Shown here one piece after another: positions 56,430 to 64,000 of a DNA stretch of 64,000 bases. The position numbers and the translations under genes were made by a program. The notes under the pieces were generated by a model. It ran no database searches. It was given only the letters and a program-made list of their open reading frames with translations, and was not told the origin of the DNA. Location: positions 310,001-374,000 of the forward strand of contig WGLP01000003.1 in NCBI GenBank assembly GCA_016125505.1. The letters run 5' to 3'. Every line of letters starts with the position of its first letter. Positions within the stretch are counted from its first letter, which is position 1. The DNA comes from Gammaproteobacteria bacterium. GTDB taxonomy: Bacteria > Pseudomonadota > Gammaproteobacteria > UBA6429 > Thiohalophilaceae.

Positions 56430-58388
56430 ATGGCAGCGGATCGTTTCACGGACCAGATGCAGGCATACGGGCGCTGGAAGACCACGCTCGTCAGTTCCAT
56501 TCTTAAATACCAGAAGTGGCTGGACACCAATAAGCTGTCCAATGTCGACATGGAACTGCGGATATTCGAACTCCTCGAGCAGCTCAAATCCGATTCACTT
56601 ACCATCGCGTTTGTTGCCGAATTTGCCCGCGGCAAGACAGAATTGATCAATGCGATCTTCTTCTCGGAATACGATCGCCGTCTGTTACCGTCAGAGGCCG
56701 GGCGCACAACCATGTGTCCGACGGAACTGTTTTATGACTCGACGGAAGATCAGAGTTATATCCGCCTGTTACCTATCGAGACCCGGCTGGAAGACGTCAG
56801 CATTTCCGAACACAAGAAGCACCCGATCAACTGGACGGGCATTGAATTAAACACACATTCATCCGAAGCGATGGCGCAGGCCTTCCGCGAGGTGGTGCGT
56901 ACCAAGAAAGTCGATCAGGCCACCGCTACCCGCCTGGGTTTATTCGACCCTGAGCGCGATAAGAGCAATCTCAATCCCGACGGCAGTATCGATGTCCCCA
57001 TGTGGCGGCACGCCATGATCAGTTTCCCGCATCCCCTGCTTAAGGAAGGATTGCGCATCCTGGATACCCCGGGCCTCAATGCCATGGGTTCGGAGCCGGA
57101 ACTGACCATTAACATGTTGCCCAACGCCCAGGCCGTGGTGTTCGTGCTGGCCGCGGATACCGGTGTGACCAAATCCGATATGGAGATGTGGGCTCATCAC
57201 GTGCAACCGCTGGATTCCGATTCGCGGCATGCCCGTCTCATCGTATTGAACAAGATCGATACCCTGTGGGACGAACTCAAGGACGAAGCCACCGTCAAGA
57301 ACACCATTCAGGCGCAGTGCAATACCGCTGCGAAGATGCTGGGTGTCGATAACAAGAGCGTCTTTCCTGTATCGGCACAAAAAGGCCTGCTCGCCAAAAT
57401 CCGCCATGACAAGGATTTAATCGCCAGGAGCAACATCCTGTCATTGGAAACCATTCTCTCCACCGACATTCTGCCGAAAAAGCAGGAGATCGTGCGTGAC
57501 AGCGTGGTCGGCGAGATCGGCAGCATGGTCAAACAGTCACGCGACCTCATTGCCTCCCGCCTTAATGATGCCAACAAGCAACTCAAGGAACTGCAGAGTC
57601 TTAGCGGCAAGAATGAAGATGTCATTTCACATCTGTTGAAAAAGACCCGCTCGGAACAGGCGGTGTATTACAAGAGTGTCGAAAGTTTTCAGGCCAATAA
57701 GAAGCTCTTTAGCGATCAGCACAGTGCGCTATTAGGTACTTTAAGCCTGAATGAACTGGACCAGTTGATGACCCAGACCCGTAAGGAGATGGCGGACACC
57801 TGGACCACCGTCGGCTTGAAAAACGGGATGAAGGAATTTTTCGACGTCATTGCCAAGACCGTTTCGGAAGCCTCGGCGCAAACGGACAAGGTCAACATGC
57901 TCGTACAGGGCATCTATCGCAAGTTCAATGCGGAACACGGCCTGGGTGATACCAAGCCCAAACTGTTCAGCATGAGTAAGTACAAACGCCAGATGGAACG
58001 TCTCTATCACGAAGCCGAGGCGTATCGTAAGAGCCCGGTGACGACCATGACCGAGCAGAGTTTCGTGATCAAAAAGTTCTTTATCTCCATGGTCAGCCAC
58101 GCACGCAACACCTTCTTCAACGCGCACCACGAAGCGGAGAGTTGGGGCAAGGCGGCGATGGCACCGCTGGTTGCGCGCATCAAGGAACACAAGGACCAAA
58201 TGGAAAAACGCCTGGAGAGCCTGCGCAAGATCAACGAATCACGCGACACCTTGCAGGCACGTATTGCCGAACTGGAAAGCACGACCGAAACCCTGAACAG
58301 CCAGTTAGCGGATTTGAACACCTTGATGGAAACGCTAAATCAACCCCTGGACAGCTTTATTGATCGTGACCGGGCACAGGTAGCCTAA
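56430..58388 (+). CDS. Dynamin-family large GTPase
   Basis: This 652-residue protein has an N-terminal dynamin-type GTPase: P-loop AEFARGKTEL (A63 in place of the usual first Gly, G68-K69-T70), switch threonines in AGRTTMCP, G3 motif D212-TPG and G4 motif N274-KID. A long helical part follows, with coiled-coil stretches (ARIAELESTTETLNSQLADL near the end). Bacterial dynamin-like proteins remodel or protect membranes. No second dynamin gene is adjacent, so it may act as a homo-oligomer. It has its own promoter and terminator. Confidence 0.9.
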   Translation: MAADRFTDQMQAYGRWKTTLVSSILKYQKWLDTNKLSNVDMELRIFELLEQLKSDSLTIAFVAEFARGKTELINAIFFSEYDRRLLPSEAGRTTMCPTELFYDSTEDQSYIRLLPIETRLEDVSISEHKKHPINWTGIELNTHSSEAMAQAFREVVRTKKVDQATATRLGLFDPERDKSNLNPDGSIDVPMWRHAMISFPHPLLKEGLRILDTPGLNAMGSEPELTINMLPNAQAVVFVLAADTGVTKSDMEMWAHHVQPLDSDSRHARLIVLNKIDTLWDELKDEATVKNTIQAQCNTAAKMLGVDNKSVFPVSAQKGLLAKIRHDKDLIARSNILSLETILSTDILPKKQEIVRDSVVGEIGSMVKQSRDLIASRLNDANKQLKELQSLSGKNEDVISHLLKKTRSEQAVYYKSVESFQANKKLFSDQHSALLGTLSLNELDQLMTQTRKEMADTWTTVGLKNGMKEFFDVIAKTVSEASAQTDKVNMLVQGIYRKFNAEHGLGDTKPKLFSMSKYKRQMERLYHEAEAYRKSPVTTMTEQSFVIKKFFISMVSHARNTFFNAHHEAESWGKAAMAPLVARIKEHKDQMEKRLESLRKINESRDTLQARIAELESTTETLNSQLADLNTLMETLNQPLDSFIDRDRAQVA

Positions 58389-58415
58389 GAAAGCCCAGAG
58401 CACAATATCAGTATG

Positions 58416-58438
58416 CGCCCACTACGGTGGGCGTTTTT
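58416..58438 (+). terminator. Rho-independent terminator after the dynamin-like gene
   Basis: A 7-bp stem CGCCCAC / GTGGGCG with the tetraloop TACG is followed by TTTTT. It starts 28 bases after the stop codon at 58388. Confidence 0.92.
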
Positions 58439-58461
58439 ATTTGCGACAAATAAAATTGATC

Positions 58462-59157
58462 TTACAAATGCCCGATCGTGGGCTGCCAGGCCTGCCAGAT
58501 GAAATAAATACCAAAGCCGATTACCATCATCCCGGCCAGATACTTTACCGCCGGCCGGCGCAGTTGCTGGCGCAAAGCACCCGCCAGCAATCCCATGACC
58601 AACAGGTTCGGTAATGTGCCCAGGCCGAAGCTGAACATGATCATGGCGCCGTTGGCGCCGCTGCCACTGCCCAGGGCGGTAGTGAGCACGCTATAGACCA
58701 GACCGCAGGGGAGCCAGCCCCACACCAACCCGACAAAATACGCCTGGGGCACGCTGCGAACGGGAATCAGGGTACGGGCAAAAGGTTCGATACGCCGCCA
58801 TAATGCGGCACCGACCTGCTCGACCTTCACCAGGATGCGCCACCAGCCGGATAAATACATCCCGAGCAAAATCATGAAGACACCGGAAAAGGTCTGCAAG
58901 GCCTGGTGTACAGCGTGCGAACCGGTGCCACGTACGGCGACTTCCCCGAGCCATCCGAAAATATAACCGGCAACCGCGTAACTGGTGATCCGGCCGAAGT
59001 TGTAGTTCAGCTGGAGCATAAAGTGCCGGAATTTGCTGGCACGCTGATCCAGCCCCATGCTGAGGACACCCGCGATACCGCTGCACATGCCGACGCAATG
59101 CACGCCGCCAAGTAACCCGATAATGAAACTGGAAATCAGAAATGAATTTTCAATCAT
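58462..59157 (-). CDS. TauE/SafE-like (DsbD_2-type) membrane protein
   Basis: This 231-residue protein has about six membrane helices and the motif GGVHCVGMCSGIAG with two Cys in the first helix and WGWLPCGLVYSVL in the middle, as in the cytochrome-biogenesis-like branch found beside cbb3 oxidase assembly genes. It may move a metal or reducing power across the inner membrane. No oxidase genes are adjacent. It follows ampG after 37 bases. Confidence 0.85.
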   Translation of the reverse strand: MIENSFLISSFIIGLLGGVHCVGMCSGIAGVLSMGLDQRASKFRHFMLQLNYNFGRITSYAVAGYIFGWLGEVAVRGTGSHAVHQALQTFSGVFMILLGMYLSGWWRILVKVEQVGAALWRRIEPFARTLIPVRSVPQAYFVGLVWGWLPCGLVYSVLTTALGSGSGANGAMIMFSFGLGTLPNLLVMGLLAGALRQQLRRPAVKYLAGMMVIGFGIYFIWQAWQPTIGHL

Positions 59158-59194
59158 GCCTTAACCTATTAACTTTATGCGGCAATGGTCGTAC

Positions 59195-60730
59195 TTACTC
59201 AGCCGGAGCGCGATATATTAAGTAAATCACGAGGAGAATGACAGGAATGCCCATCAGCGCCGTGATCAAAAAGAAGGTCTGGTAGCTGGTCGCATTCACG
59301 ATGGAACCCGAATACCCGCCGATCACTTTCGGCAGCAAGGTCATCAGGGAACTGAAAATCGCGTACTGCGTCGCGGTAAAGGAGATATTGGTCAGGCTCG
59401 ACATATAGGCCACAAAGGCTGCACCCGCCAGCCCGGCACTGAGATTATCCGCGGCGATCACAAACTTGAGGAAATCGAGATCGTTACCGAGATTCGCCTG
59501 CACGATAAACAAAACATTGGTGGCGGCGGAAAGAACAGCGCCGAGCAACAGAATTCGCATCACCCCATAACGAACCGACAGGATGCCACCAACAAACCCG
59601 CCCAGTATCGTCATGACAACGCCGTAGAGTTTTCCATATTCCGCGATGGCATCCATACTGAAGCCCATGTCCAGATAAAATACGTTCGCAACGACACCCA
59701 GCACGATATCCGATACCCGGTAAAACCCGATCAACAATAAGATCGATACGGCTGTTTTTTTATAGCGCTGGAAAAAATCCGCAATCGGACTGAGATAGGT
59801 CTGTTTGACCATACTGATATTCACCACGTGCAGCCAGACACAGGAATATGCGGCTACCACAGCAAAGAGCAACGCAATGCTCAGCCTTGCTACTTGTGCA
59901 ATAAATTGCGAAAACGTCGTGCCCATCCCCAGCTTTGTTACCAGCAAGCTATCAATCATGTGTGCCGGATTAAGATACACAAATGCCAGAATAAAAATCG
60001 ACGTTGCAAAGGCAAACAGAAAGAGGAACCGTGCGTAGTCAAGCAGTGAATGCAGATAGGTGTCGCGTGCACGATTGATGTCGGGTTCCGGGATCAGCAG
60101 TGTGGTAATGACGCCAATCAGCATCAACCCCGCCATGATCAGAAAGATCTTTTGCCACACCGCATACACATAGGCATCACCTCCGCCGAACCAGACATTC
60201 ATCTTCAAGGCGAAAAACCCGGAAATGATCATACCGATGCGATAACCCGCAATATACGTCGCCGACATCGCCGCCTGGTAATCCTCACTTTGTGATTCGA
60301 TACGATAGGCATCGATCGCGATATCCTGGGTCGCTGCAGAGAATCCCAGTAAGATTGCTGCATATGCCATGACATTGACGTGCCCGACGGGGTCCGTCAT
60401 CGACATCCACACAATGGCAGACACAATACTAAGCTGGGCTAGCAATAACCAGCTGCGCCGTCGTCCTAGCCAGGCATGCAGCCACGGCAAGGGCAGTTTA
60501 TCCACAATCGGCGCCCACACGAATTTGAACGAATAGCCCAGGGCCGCCCAGCTGAATTCAGTAACGATCTCCCGATTGATGCCCGCCTGGGTCAGCCAGA
60601 TGGATAAGGTACCGAAGATCAACAAATAGGGTAACCCGGCGGAGAACCCGAGAAAGAACATTCTGAGCACTTGCGGCTGCCGGTAGGTCAGCAGCGATTC
60701 ATGCCAGGAATGTTTGCTCAGCAGGGACAA
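59195..60730 (-). CDS. ampG: AmpG-type muropeptide permease
   Basis: This 511-residue MFS transporter brings anhydro-muropeptides from the periplasm for cell-wall recycling. Typical segments are LGFSAGLPYLLIFGTLSIWL, SYSFKFVWAP-like YSFKFVWAPIVD and FSAATQDIAIDAYRIE. The start is a TTG at 60730: an in-frame TAG three codons upstream excludes any earlier start, and the first ATG lies inside the first helix. It follows xth after 16 bases. Confidence 0.92.
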   Translation of the reverse strand: MSLLSKHSWHESLLTYRQPQVLRMFFLGFSAGLPYLLIFGTLSIWLTQAGINREIVTEFSWAALGYSFKFVWAPIVDKLPLPWLHAWLGRRRSWLLLAQLSIVSAIVWMSMTDPVGHVNVMAYAAILLGFSAATQDIAIDAYRIESQSEDYQAAMSATYIAGYRIGMIISGFFALKMNVWFGGGDAYVYAVWQKIFLIMAGLMLIGVITTLLIPEPDINRARDTYLHSLLDYARFLFLFAFATSIFILAFVYLNPAHMIDSLLVTKLGMGTTFSQFIAQVARLSIALLFAVVAAYSCVWLHVVNISMVKQTYLSPIADFFQRYKKTAVSILLLIGFYRVSDIVLGVVANVFYLDMGFSMDAIAEYGKLYGVVMTILGGFVGGILSVRYGVMRILLLGAVLSAATNVLFIVQANLGNDLDFLKFVIAADNLSAGLAGAAFVAYMSSLTNISFTATQYAIFSSLMTLLPKVIGGYSGSIVNATSYQTFFLITALMGIPVILLVIYLIYRAPAE

Positions 60731-60746
60731 ACGCGACTAGCCTGAG

Positions 60747-61520
60747 CTACGCAGGGATATCGTAATCGATGATCAGGGGCGCGTGATCCGAAAACCACTG
60801 GTCCTTGTAGATCGACGCCTTGCTTACCGTGTCCTTCAGGCCCGGTGTGATGATCTGATAGTCGATACGCCATCCGACATTCTTCCCGCGGGCCTGACCG
60901 CGATTGGACCACCAGGTGTACTGTTCGGCACGCTGGTCCACAACACGAAAGGCATCGACATAGCCGACCTGGTCGAACAGCTTGTCCATCCATGCGCGTT
61001 CTTCGGGGGTACAGCCCGAATTCTTCTGGTTGCCCTTGAAGTTCTTGATATCGATTTCCTTGTGGACAGTATTCCAGTCGCCACAGATGATGTATTCGCG
61101 TTTTTTGCGGCGCATCAGTTTCAGTTCGTCCAGCATCTTGTCCATGAATCGCAATTTGTTCTGATGCCGTTCTTCGCTTGACGAGCCGGATGGCAGATAA
61201 AACGACGCCACGCTCAGCTTGCCGAAATCCGCCTGGATGTAACGGCCTTCCGTATCCGCATGCGCCCAACCGAGGCCCTTGAGTACCTCGTCGGGTTCCT
61301 GTTTACAAAAAATCGCTACGCCACTGTAGCCCTTTTTCTCGGCGTCGAAATAGTAGCAATGATAGTTTTTGGGATAAAAGATCTCGGCGTGCAACTGGTG
61401 CTCTTGTGCCTTGGTCTCCTGCAGGCACACCACATCGGCACGCTGACGGCTTAACCAGGTAAAGAACCCTTTTTTCTCCGCCGAGCGGATGCCGTTGACA
61501 TTGGCGGTAATCACGCGCAT
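60747..61520 (-). CDS. xth: Exodeoxyribonuclease III
   Basis: This 257-residue AP endonuclease/3'-exonuclease of base excision repair has ITANVNGIRSAEKKGFFTWL, CLQETKAQ, GDWNTVHKEIDIKN and the SDHAPLIIDY end. The ATG at 61520 fits the family N terminus and has CAGGA 8 bases upstream. It begins an operon with ampG and a TauE-like gene, divergent from pyrE. Confidence 0.96.
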   Translation of the reverse strand: MRVITANVNGIRSAEKKGFFTWLSRQRADVVCLQETKAQEHQLHAEIFYPKNYHCYYFDAEKKGYSGVAIFCKQEPDEVLKGLGWAHADTEGRYIQADFGKLSVASFYLPSGSSSEERHQNKLRFMDKMLDELKLMRRKKREYIICGDWNTVHKEIDIKNFKGNQKNSGCTPEERAWMDKLFDQVGYVDAFRVVDQRAEQYTWWSNRGQARGKNVGWRIDYQIITPGLKDTVSKASIYKDQWFSDHAPLIIDYDIPA

Positions 61521-61588
61521 AGGCTTATCCTGAATTTTGAATCTGTGTATGATACACACTTCGTCTTGGTCATTGAAAATTCATCTCC

Positions 61589-62230
61589 ATGCAAGCTTAT
61601 CAACGCGAATTTATCGAGCTATGCCTGCAGGCCGACGTCCTGCGGTTTGGCGAATTCAAACTGAAGTCCGGACGTACCAGCCCGTATTTCTTCAATGCCG
61701 GACTGTTCAATACCGGCAGCGCCCTGGCACGCCTGGGGCAGTACTATGCGGACGCCATCATCGACAGTGGCATCGAATTCGATGTGTTATTCGGCCCTGC
61801 CTATAAAGGCATCACCCTTGCAGCCAGTTGCGCCATCGCCCTGGCCGAGAAGCACAATCGCTCGGTACCGTACTGCTTCAACCGTAAGGAGGCAAAGGAC
61901 CACGGCGAAGGCGGCAACCTGATTGGCGCACCGCTCGCCGGCAAGGTGCTGATCATCGACGATGTGATTACCGCCGGCACCGCCATTCGCGAATCCATGG
62001 CGATCATCGAGGCGGCCGGCGCTAAGGCGGCGGGGGTCGCCATCGCCCTCAACCGGCAGGAGCGGGGACAGGGAGCGCGGTCCGCGATCCAGGAAGTGGA
62101 AGACACTTACCAGATACCGGTAATCAGCATCATCGGCCTGGAGCATCTTATCGCCTATATCAGCGAGAACAGCACCTATTCGCCCTATTTGCCGGCAATT
62201 CAGGCCTACCGTACGCAGTACGGAATTTGA
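61589..62230 (+). CDS. pyrE: Orotate phosphoribosyltransferase
   Basis: This 213-residue enzyme converts orotate and PRPP to OMP. The PRPP loop [14 protein letters not shown] and the orotate region [19 protein letters not shown] (read in parts) are clear. It lies apart from the pyrRBC'K genes, as is common, and next to xth. It is convergent with the downstream permease. Confidence 0.97.
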   Translation: MQAYQREFIELCLQADVLRFGEFKLKSGRTSPYFFNAGLFNTGSALARLGQYYADAIIDSGIEFDVLFGPAYKGITLAASCAIALAEKHNRSVPYCFNRKEAKDHGEGGNLIGAPLAGKVLIIDDVITAGTAIRESMAIIEAAGAKAAGVAIALNRQERGQGARSAIQEVEDTYQIPVISIIGLEHLIAYISENSTYSPYLPAIQAYRTQYGI

Positions 62231-62243
62231 GCACGGGTATTAC

Positions 62244-63011
62244 TTATCCAAACAGGCGTGCCCTGCCTAACAGCAGCAATATCCCCACCAGCAAGGTCAC
62301 GATTTCGTAGGCACGCTTGATCCAGCGGTTGCCTTTGACGATGGACCAGTGGGCGCCGACATAGCCCCCCAGCAGGGAACCCAGCACCAGCGCCGGCAAC
62401 CAGGCCCAGTATATGATGCCGTGCAGGCCCAGGGTCAGGGCACCGCTGCCGTTCCAGAACAGGCCTACCAGCACGAGCGTGTGTGCTACGGCCCGCTTGT
62501 AATCCAGACCGAACCAATGAATCAGCCATAAGGTCACGAACAGGCCAGTCCCCGAGGTTAAGGACCCATTCAGAATGCCGATGATAAATAAGACTGAACC
62601 GCCCACCGCCAGGCCCGTTCGGTCACGGTGGCGCGGCATGACCTGTTGACCCAGTCCGGGTTTAAATATGGAATATATACCCAGGCTTATGGTCAAAATA
62701 CCCAGCGCGACTTCCGCGGTACGGTCCGGGATAAAGAGAATGACATTCGCGCCAATGACTACACCGGGAATGCCAGTGAGCAGCATCGTGATAATGACAT
62801 GGCGTTCCAGACTGTGTTCACGGAAATGACGCAGCGTAGCGCCCAAACCAAGAAAGACTGTGGCGACTTTATGTGTCGCCAGCGCCGCGCCAAAAGGTAA
62901 GCCCAGGAAGATCAGCAATGGCAGCTGTAACAAACCTGCGCCACCACCGGCAAAGGCCGAAAAGGCATTGGCAAGGAACGACGCAATGAATAGTAGAGTT
63001 TGATCAATCAC
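62244..63011 (-). CDS. TauE/SafE-family permease (DUF81)
   Basis: This 255-residue membrane protein has about eight hydrophobic segments and the family signatures FAGGGAGLLQLPLLIFLGLP (first half) and the duplicated GGYVGAHWSIVKGNRWIK-like loop near the C terminus. Members export sulfite, sulfoacetate or related anions. The substrate here is unknown; in a sulfur oxidiser sulfite is plausible. It is monocistronic and convergent with pyrE. Confidence 0.88.
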   Translation of the reverse strand: MIDQTLLFIASFLANAFSAFAGGGAGLLQLPLLIFLGLPFGAALATHKVATVFLGLGATLRHFREHSLERHVIITMLLTGIPGVVIGANVILFIPDRTAEVALGILTISLGIYSIFKPGLGQQVMPRHRDRTGLAVGGSVLFIIGILNGSLTSGTGLFVTLWLIHWFGLDYKRAVAHTLVLVGLFWNGSGALTLGLHGIIYWAWLPALVLGSLLGGYVGAHWSIVKGNRWIKRAYEIVTLLVGILLLLGRARLFG

Positions 63012-63081
63012 ACAGAAGCGAGTTTAATTGCAAACTAGGATGATAGTAGCGTCCCTTGTGCGGCGTGATTAGCCAAGGAAT

Positions 63082-63732
63082 ATGAAATCAATGTCAGTCA
63101 AACATAACACAATTCTTCTCTGCGTGGCGCTGGCCTCCACGCTTTCCCTGCCTCTGGCTCAGGCGGCCAGCTCCGGCGGCACGATAAAATGCTGGCGGAA
63201 CGATCTTGGCATCCGGGAGTGTGGCAACGTCGTCCCGCCCGAATACTCCCAACGTCGGATCGAGGTGCTAAACGATCGTGGCCTGGTCATTGACGTGATC
63301 GAACCGCCAAAAACAAAAGAGCAACTGGAAAAAGAGCGCGAACAGGCGCAACTACATAAAGCGGAAGAGGCCGCCAGGAAAGAGCAGGAACGCCGTGACG
63401 CCATCTTGCTCAATTCATACACGACCGAACGCGACCTGATCATCGCCAGAGATACCAATATCAAGGCTGCGCAGGGCCAGCTGGATATCGCCGAAGGCAA
63501 TTTGAAATTACTGCAAAATAGCCTGGCCGATCTGGAAAACCGCGCGGGCAACTACGAGCGTAGTGGCGGCAAACCACCTAAAAAACTGATCGATGAGATC
63601 GAAAAGACCAAACAACAGATCGCAGACAAGGAAAAAGTGATCGAGAAACGCAAGGAAGAAAAGGCTGTCATGGAACAGCGCTTCAACAAGGATCTGGCGC
63701 GGTTTCGCAAGCTGAAGGGTATCAAGGACTAA
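63082..63732 (+). CDS. Exported coiled-coil protein with DUF4124-like N terminus
   Basis: This 216-residue protein begins with a signal peptide (cleavage probably after LPLAQAA). A short DUF4124-like module follows (IKCWRNDLGIRECGNVVPPEY, with paired Cys). The remaining two thirds are Lys/Glu-rich coiled coil. It is probably periplasmic; function unknown. The ATG at 63082 is close to an AAGGA; an ATG three codons later is also possible. Its last 11 bases overlap the end of slmA on the other strand. Confidence 0.8.
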   Translation: MKSMSVKHNTILLCVALASTLSLPLAQAASSGGTIKCWRNDLGIRECGNVVPPEYSQRRIEVLNDRGLVIDVIEPPKTKEQLEKEREQAQLHKAEEAARKEQERRDAILLNSYTTERDLIIARDTNIKAAQGQLDIAEGNLKLLQNSLADLENRAGNYERSGGKPPKKLIDEIEKTKQQIADKEKVIEKRKEEKAVMEQRFNKDLARFRKLKGIKD

Positions 63733-64000
63733 TCAGGCTGGCGGCCAATAAATCCCATTGCTGATCCCATTGCGCCAGTGGCGATACACTGAAACCACTG
63801 CGTACGTATTGCTGAATCCGGCCCTCCACCAGACACAACATCAGGTTTGCCTGGGCCTGCACAGGTGAGACCGCTTTAAGTTCCCGGTTCGCCTCTCCCT
63901 CACGCAAGACCTGTTTGAGCTGGGTTTCCAGACGTTCGTAAAATTTGTCGATACGCTTACGCAGGCGCTCGGTTTCACCAAGCAGCACGTCACCGCTCAG
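63722..64000 (-). CDS. slmA: SlmA-like nucleoid occlusion factor, C-terminal part
   Basis: The frame is open to the right edge, so the DNA-binding TetR-type N terminus is outside the window. The visible 92 residues resemble the end of SlmA (FYERLETQLKQVLREGEANRE, VEGRIQQYVRSGFSVSPLAQWDQQW, read in parts). SlmA binds chromosomal sites and blocks FtsZ assembly over the nucleoid. Confidence 0.85.
   Translation of the reverse strand: MSGDVLLGETERLRKRIDKFYERLETQLKQVLREGEANRELKAVSPVQAQANLMLCLVEGRIQQYVRSGFSVSPLAQWDQQWDLLAASLISP

Overview
This window reads as chromosomal DNA of a gammaproteobacterium, most likely an autotrophic one such as a sulfur or iron oxidiser. It carries a CbbQ/CbbO activase-type pair with a SulP anion transporter. 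It also has a Calvin-type run tkt-gap-pgk-pyk-fba and an A. ferrooxidans-type glutamate-cysteine ligase. A long block has the gene order known from Pseudomonas aeruginosa (chp/pil chemosensory genes, gshB, tonB3, yqgE, ruvX, pyrR, pyrB, pyrC', pilU/pilT, yggS, proC, yggT). No rRNA, tRNA, insertion sequence, prophage or CRISPR array was seen. Family assignments come from recognised motifs and gene order; no database search was possible.

Layout. 1-2034: 3' part of a Lon-related protease overlapping a double-domain universal stress protein. 2263-5079: a four-PAS/GAF/HD-GYP protein, convergent with an RtcB RNA ligase and its activator archease (5093-6961). 7150-13731: cbbQ, a small methyltransferase, a SulP transporter, cbbO, a YqhA-family membrane protein and an uncharacterised 103-residue protein, partly translationally coupled. 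This is the least ordinary part of the window. Two more accessory genes follow (134-residue protein, Sel1-repeat protein). 15214-22222, minus strand: tkt-gap-pgk-pyk-fba, punctuated by intercistronic hairpins and closed by a strong terminator. A redoxin gene lies upstream.

23289-29118: methyl-cycle genes metK, ahcY (with an SAH riboswitch) and metF (preceded by a long hairpin), then bioA and rsmE. 29147-41264, minus strand: the complete pilus chemosensory operon pilGHIJK-chpABC. 41580-51410, plus strand: gshA, gshB, apbE, a NusG-II protein, a Gx transporter, a TonB-like protein, yqgE, ruvX, pyrR, pyrB, a catalytically defective pyrC' and pyrK, with many start/stop overlaps. 51426-53631, minus strand: the pilus retraction ATPases pilT-pilU. 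53850-56270: yggS-proC-yggT-yggU. 56430-58388: a dynamin-like GTPase with its own promoter and terminator. The end holds a TauE-like membrane protein, ampG and xth (minus), pyrE (plus), a second TauE/SafE permease, a secreted coiled-coil protein and the 3' part of slmA.

Together the genes suggest a piliated, surface-sensing autotroph. The cbb run would regenerate and process sugar phosphates. The SulP/CbbQO module may serve inorganic carbon supply or Rubisco activation, although Rubisco genes are not in the window. The methyl-cycle genes recycle SAH under riboswitch control.
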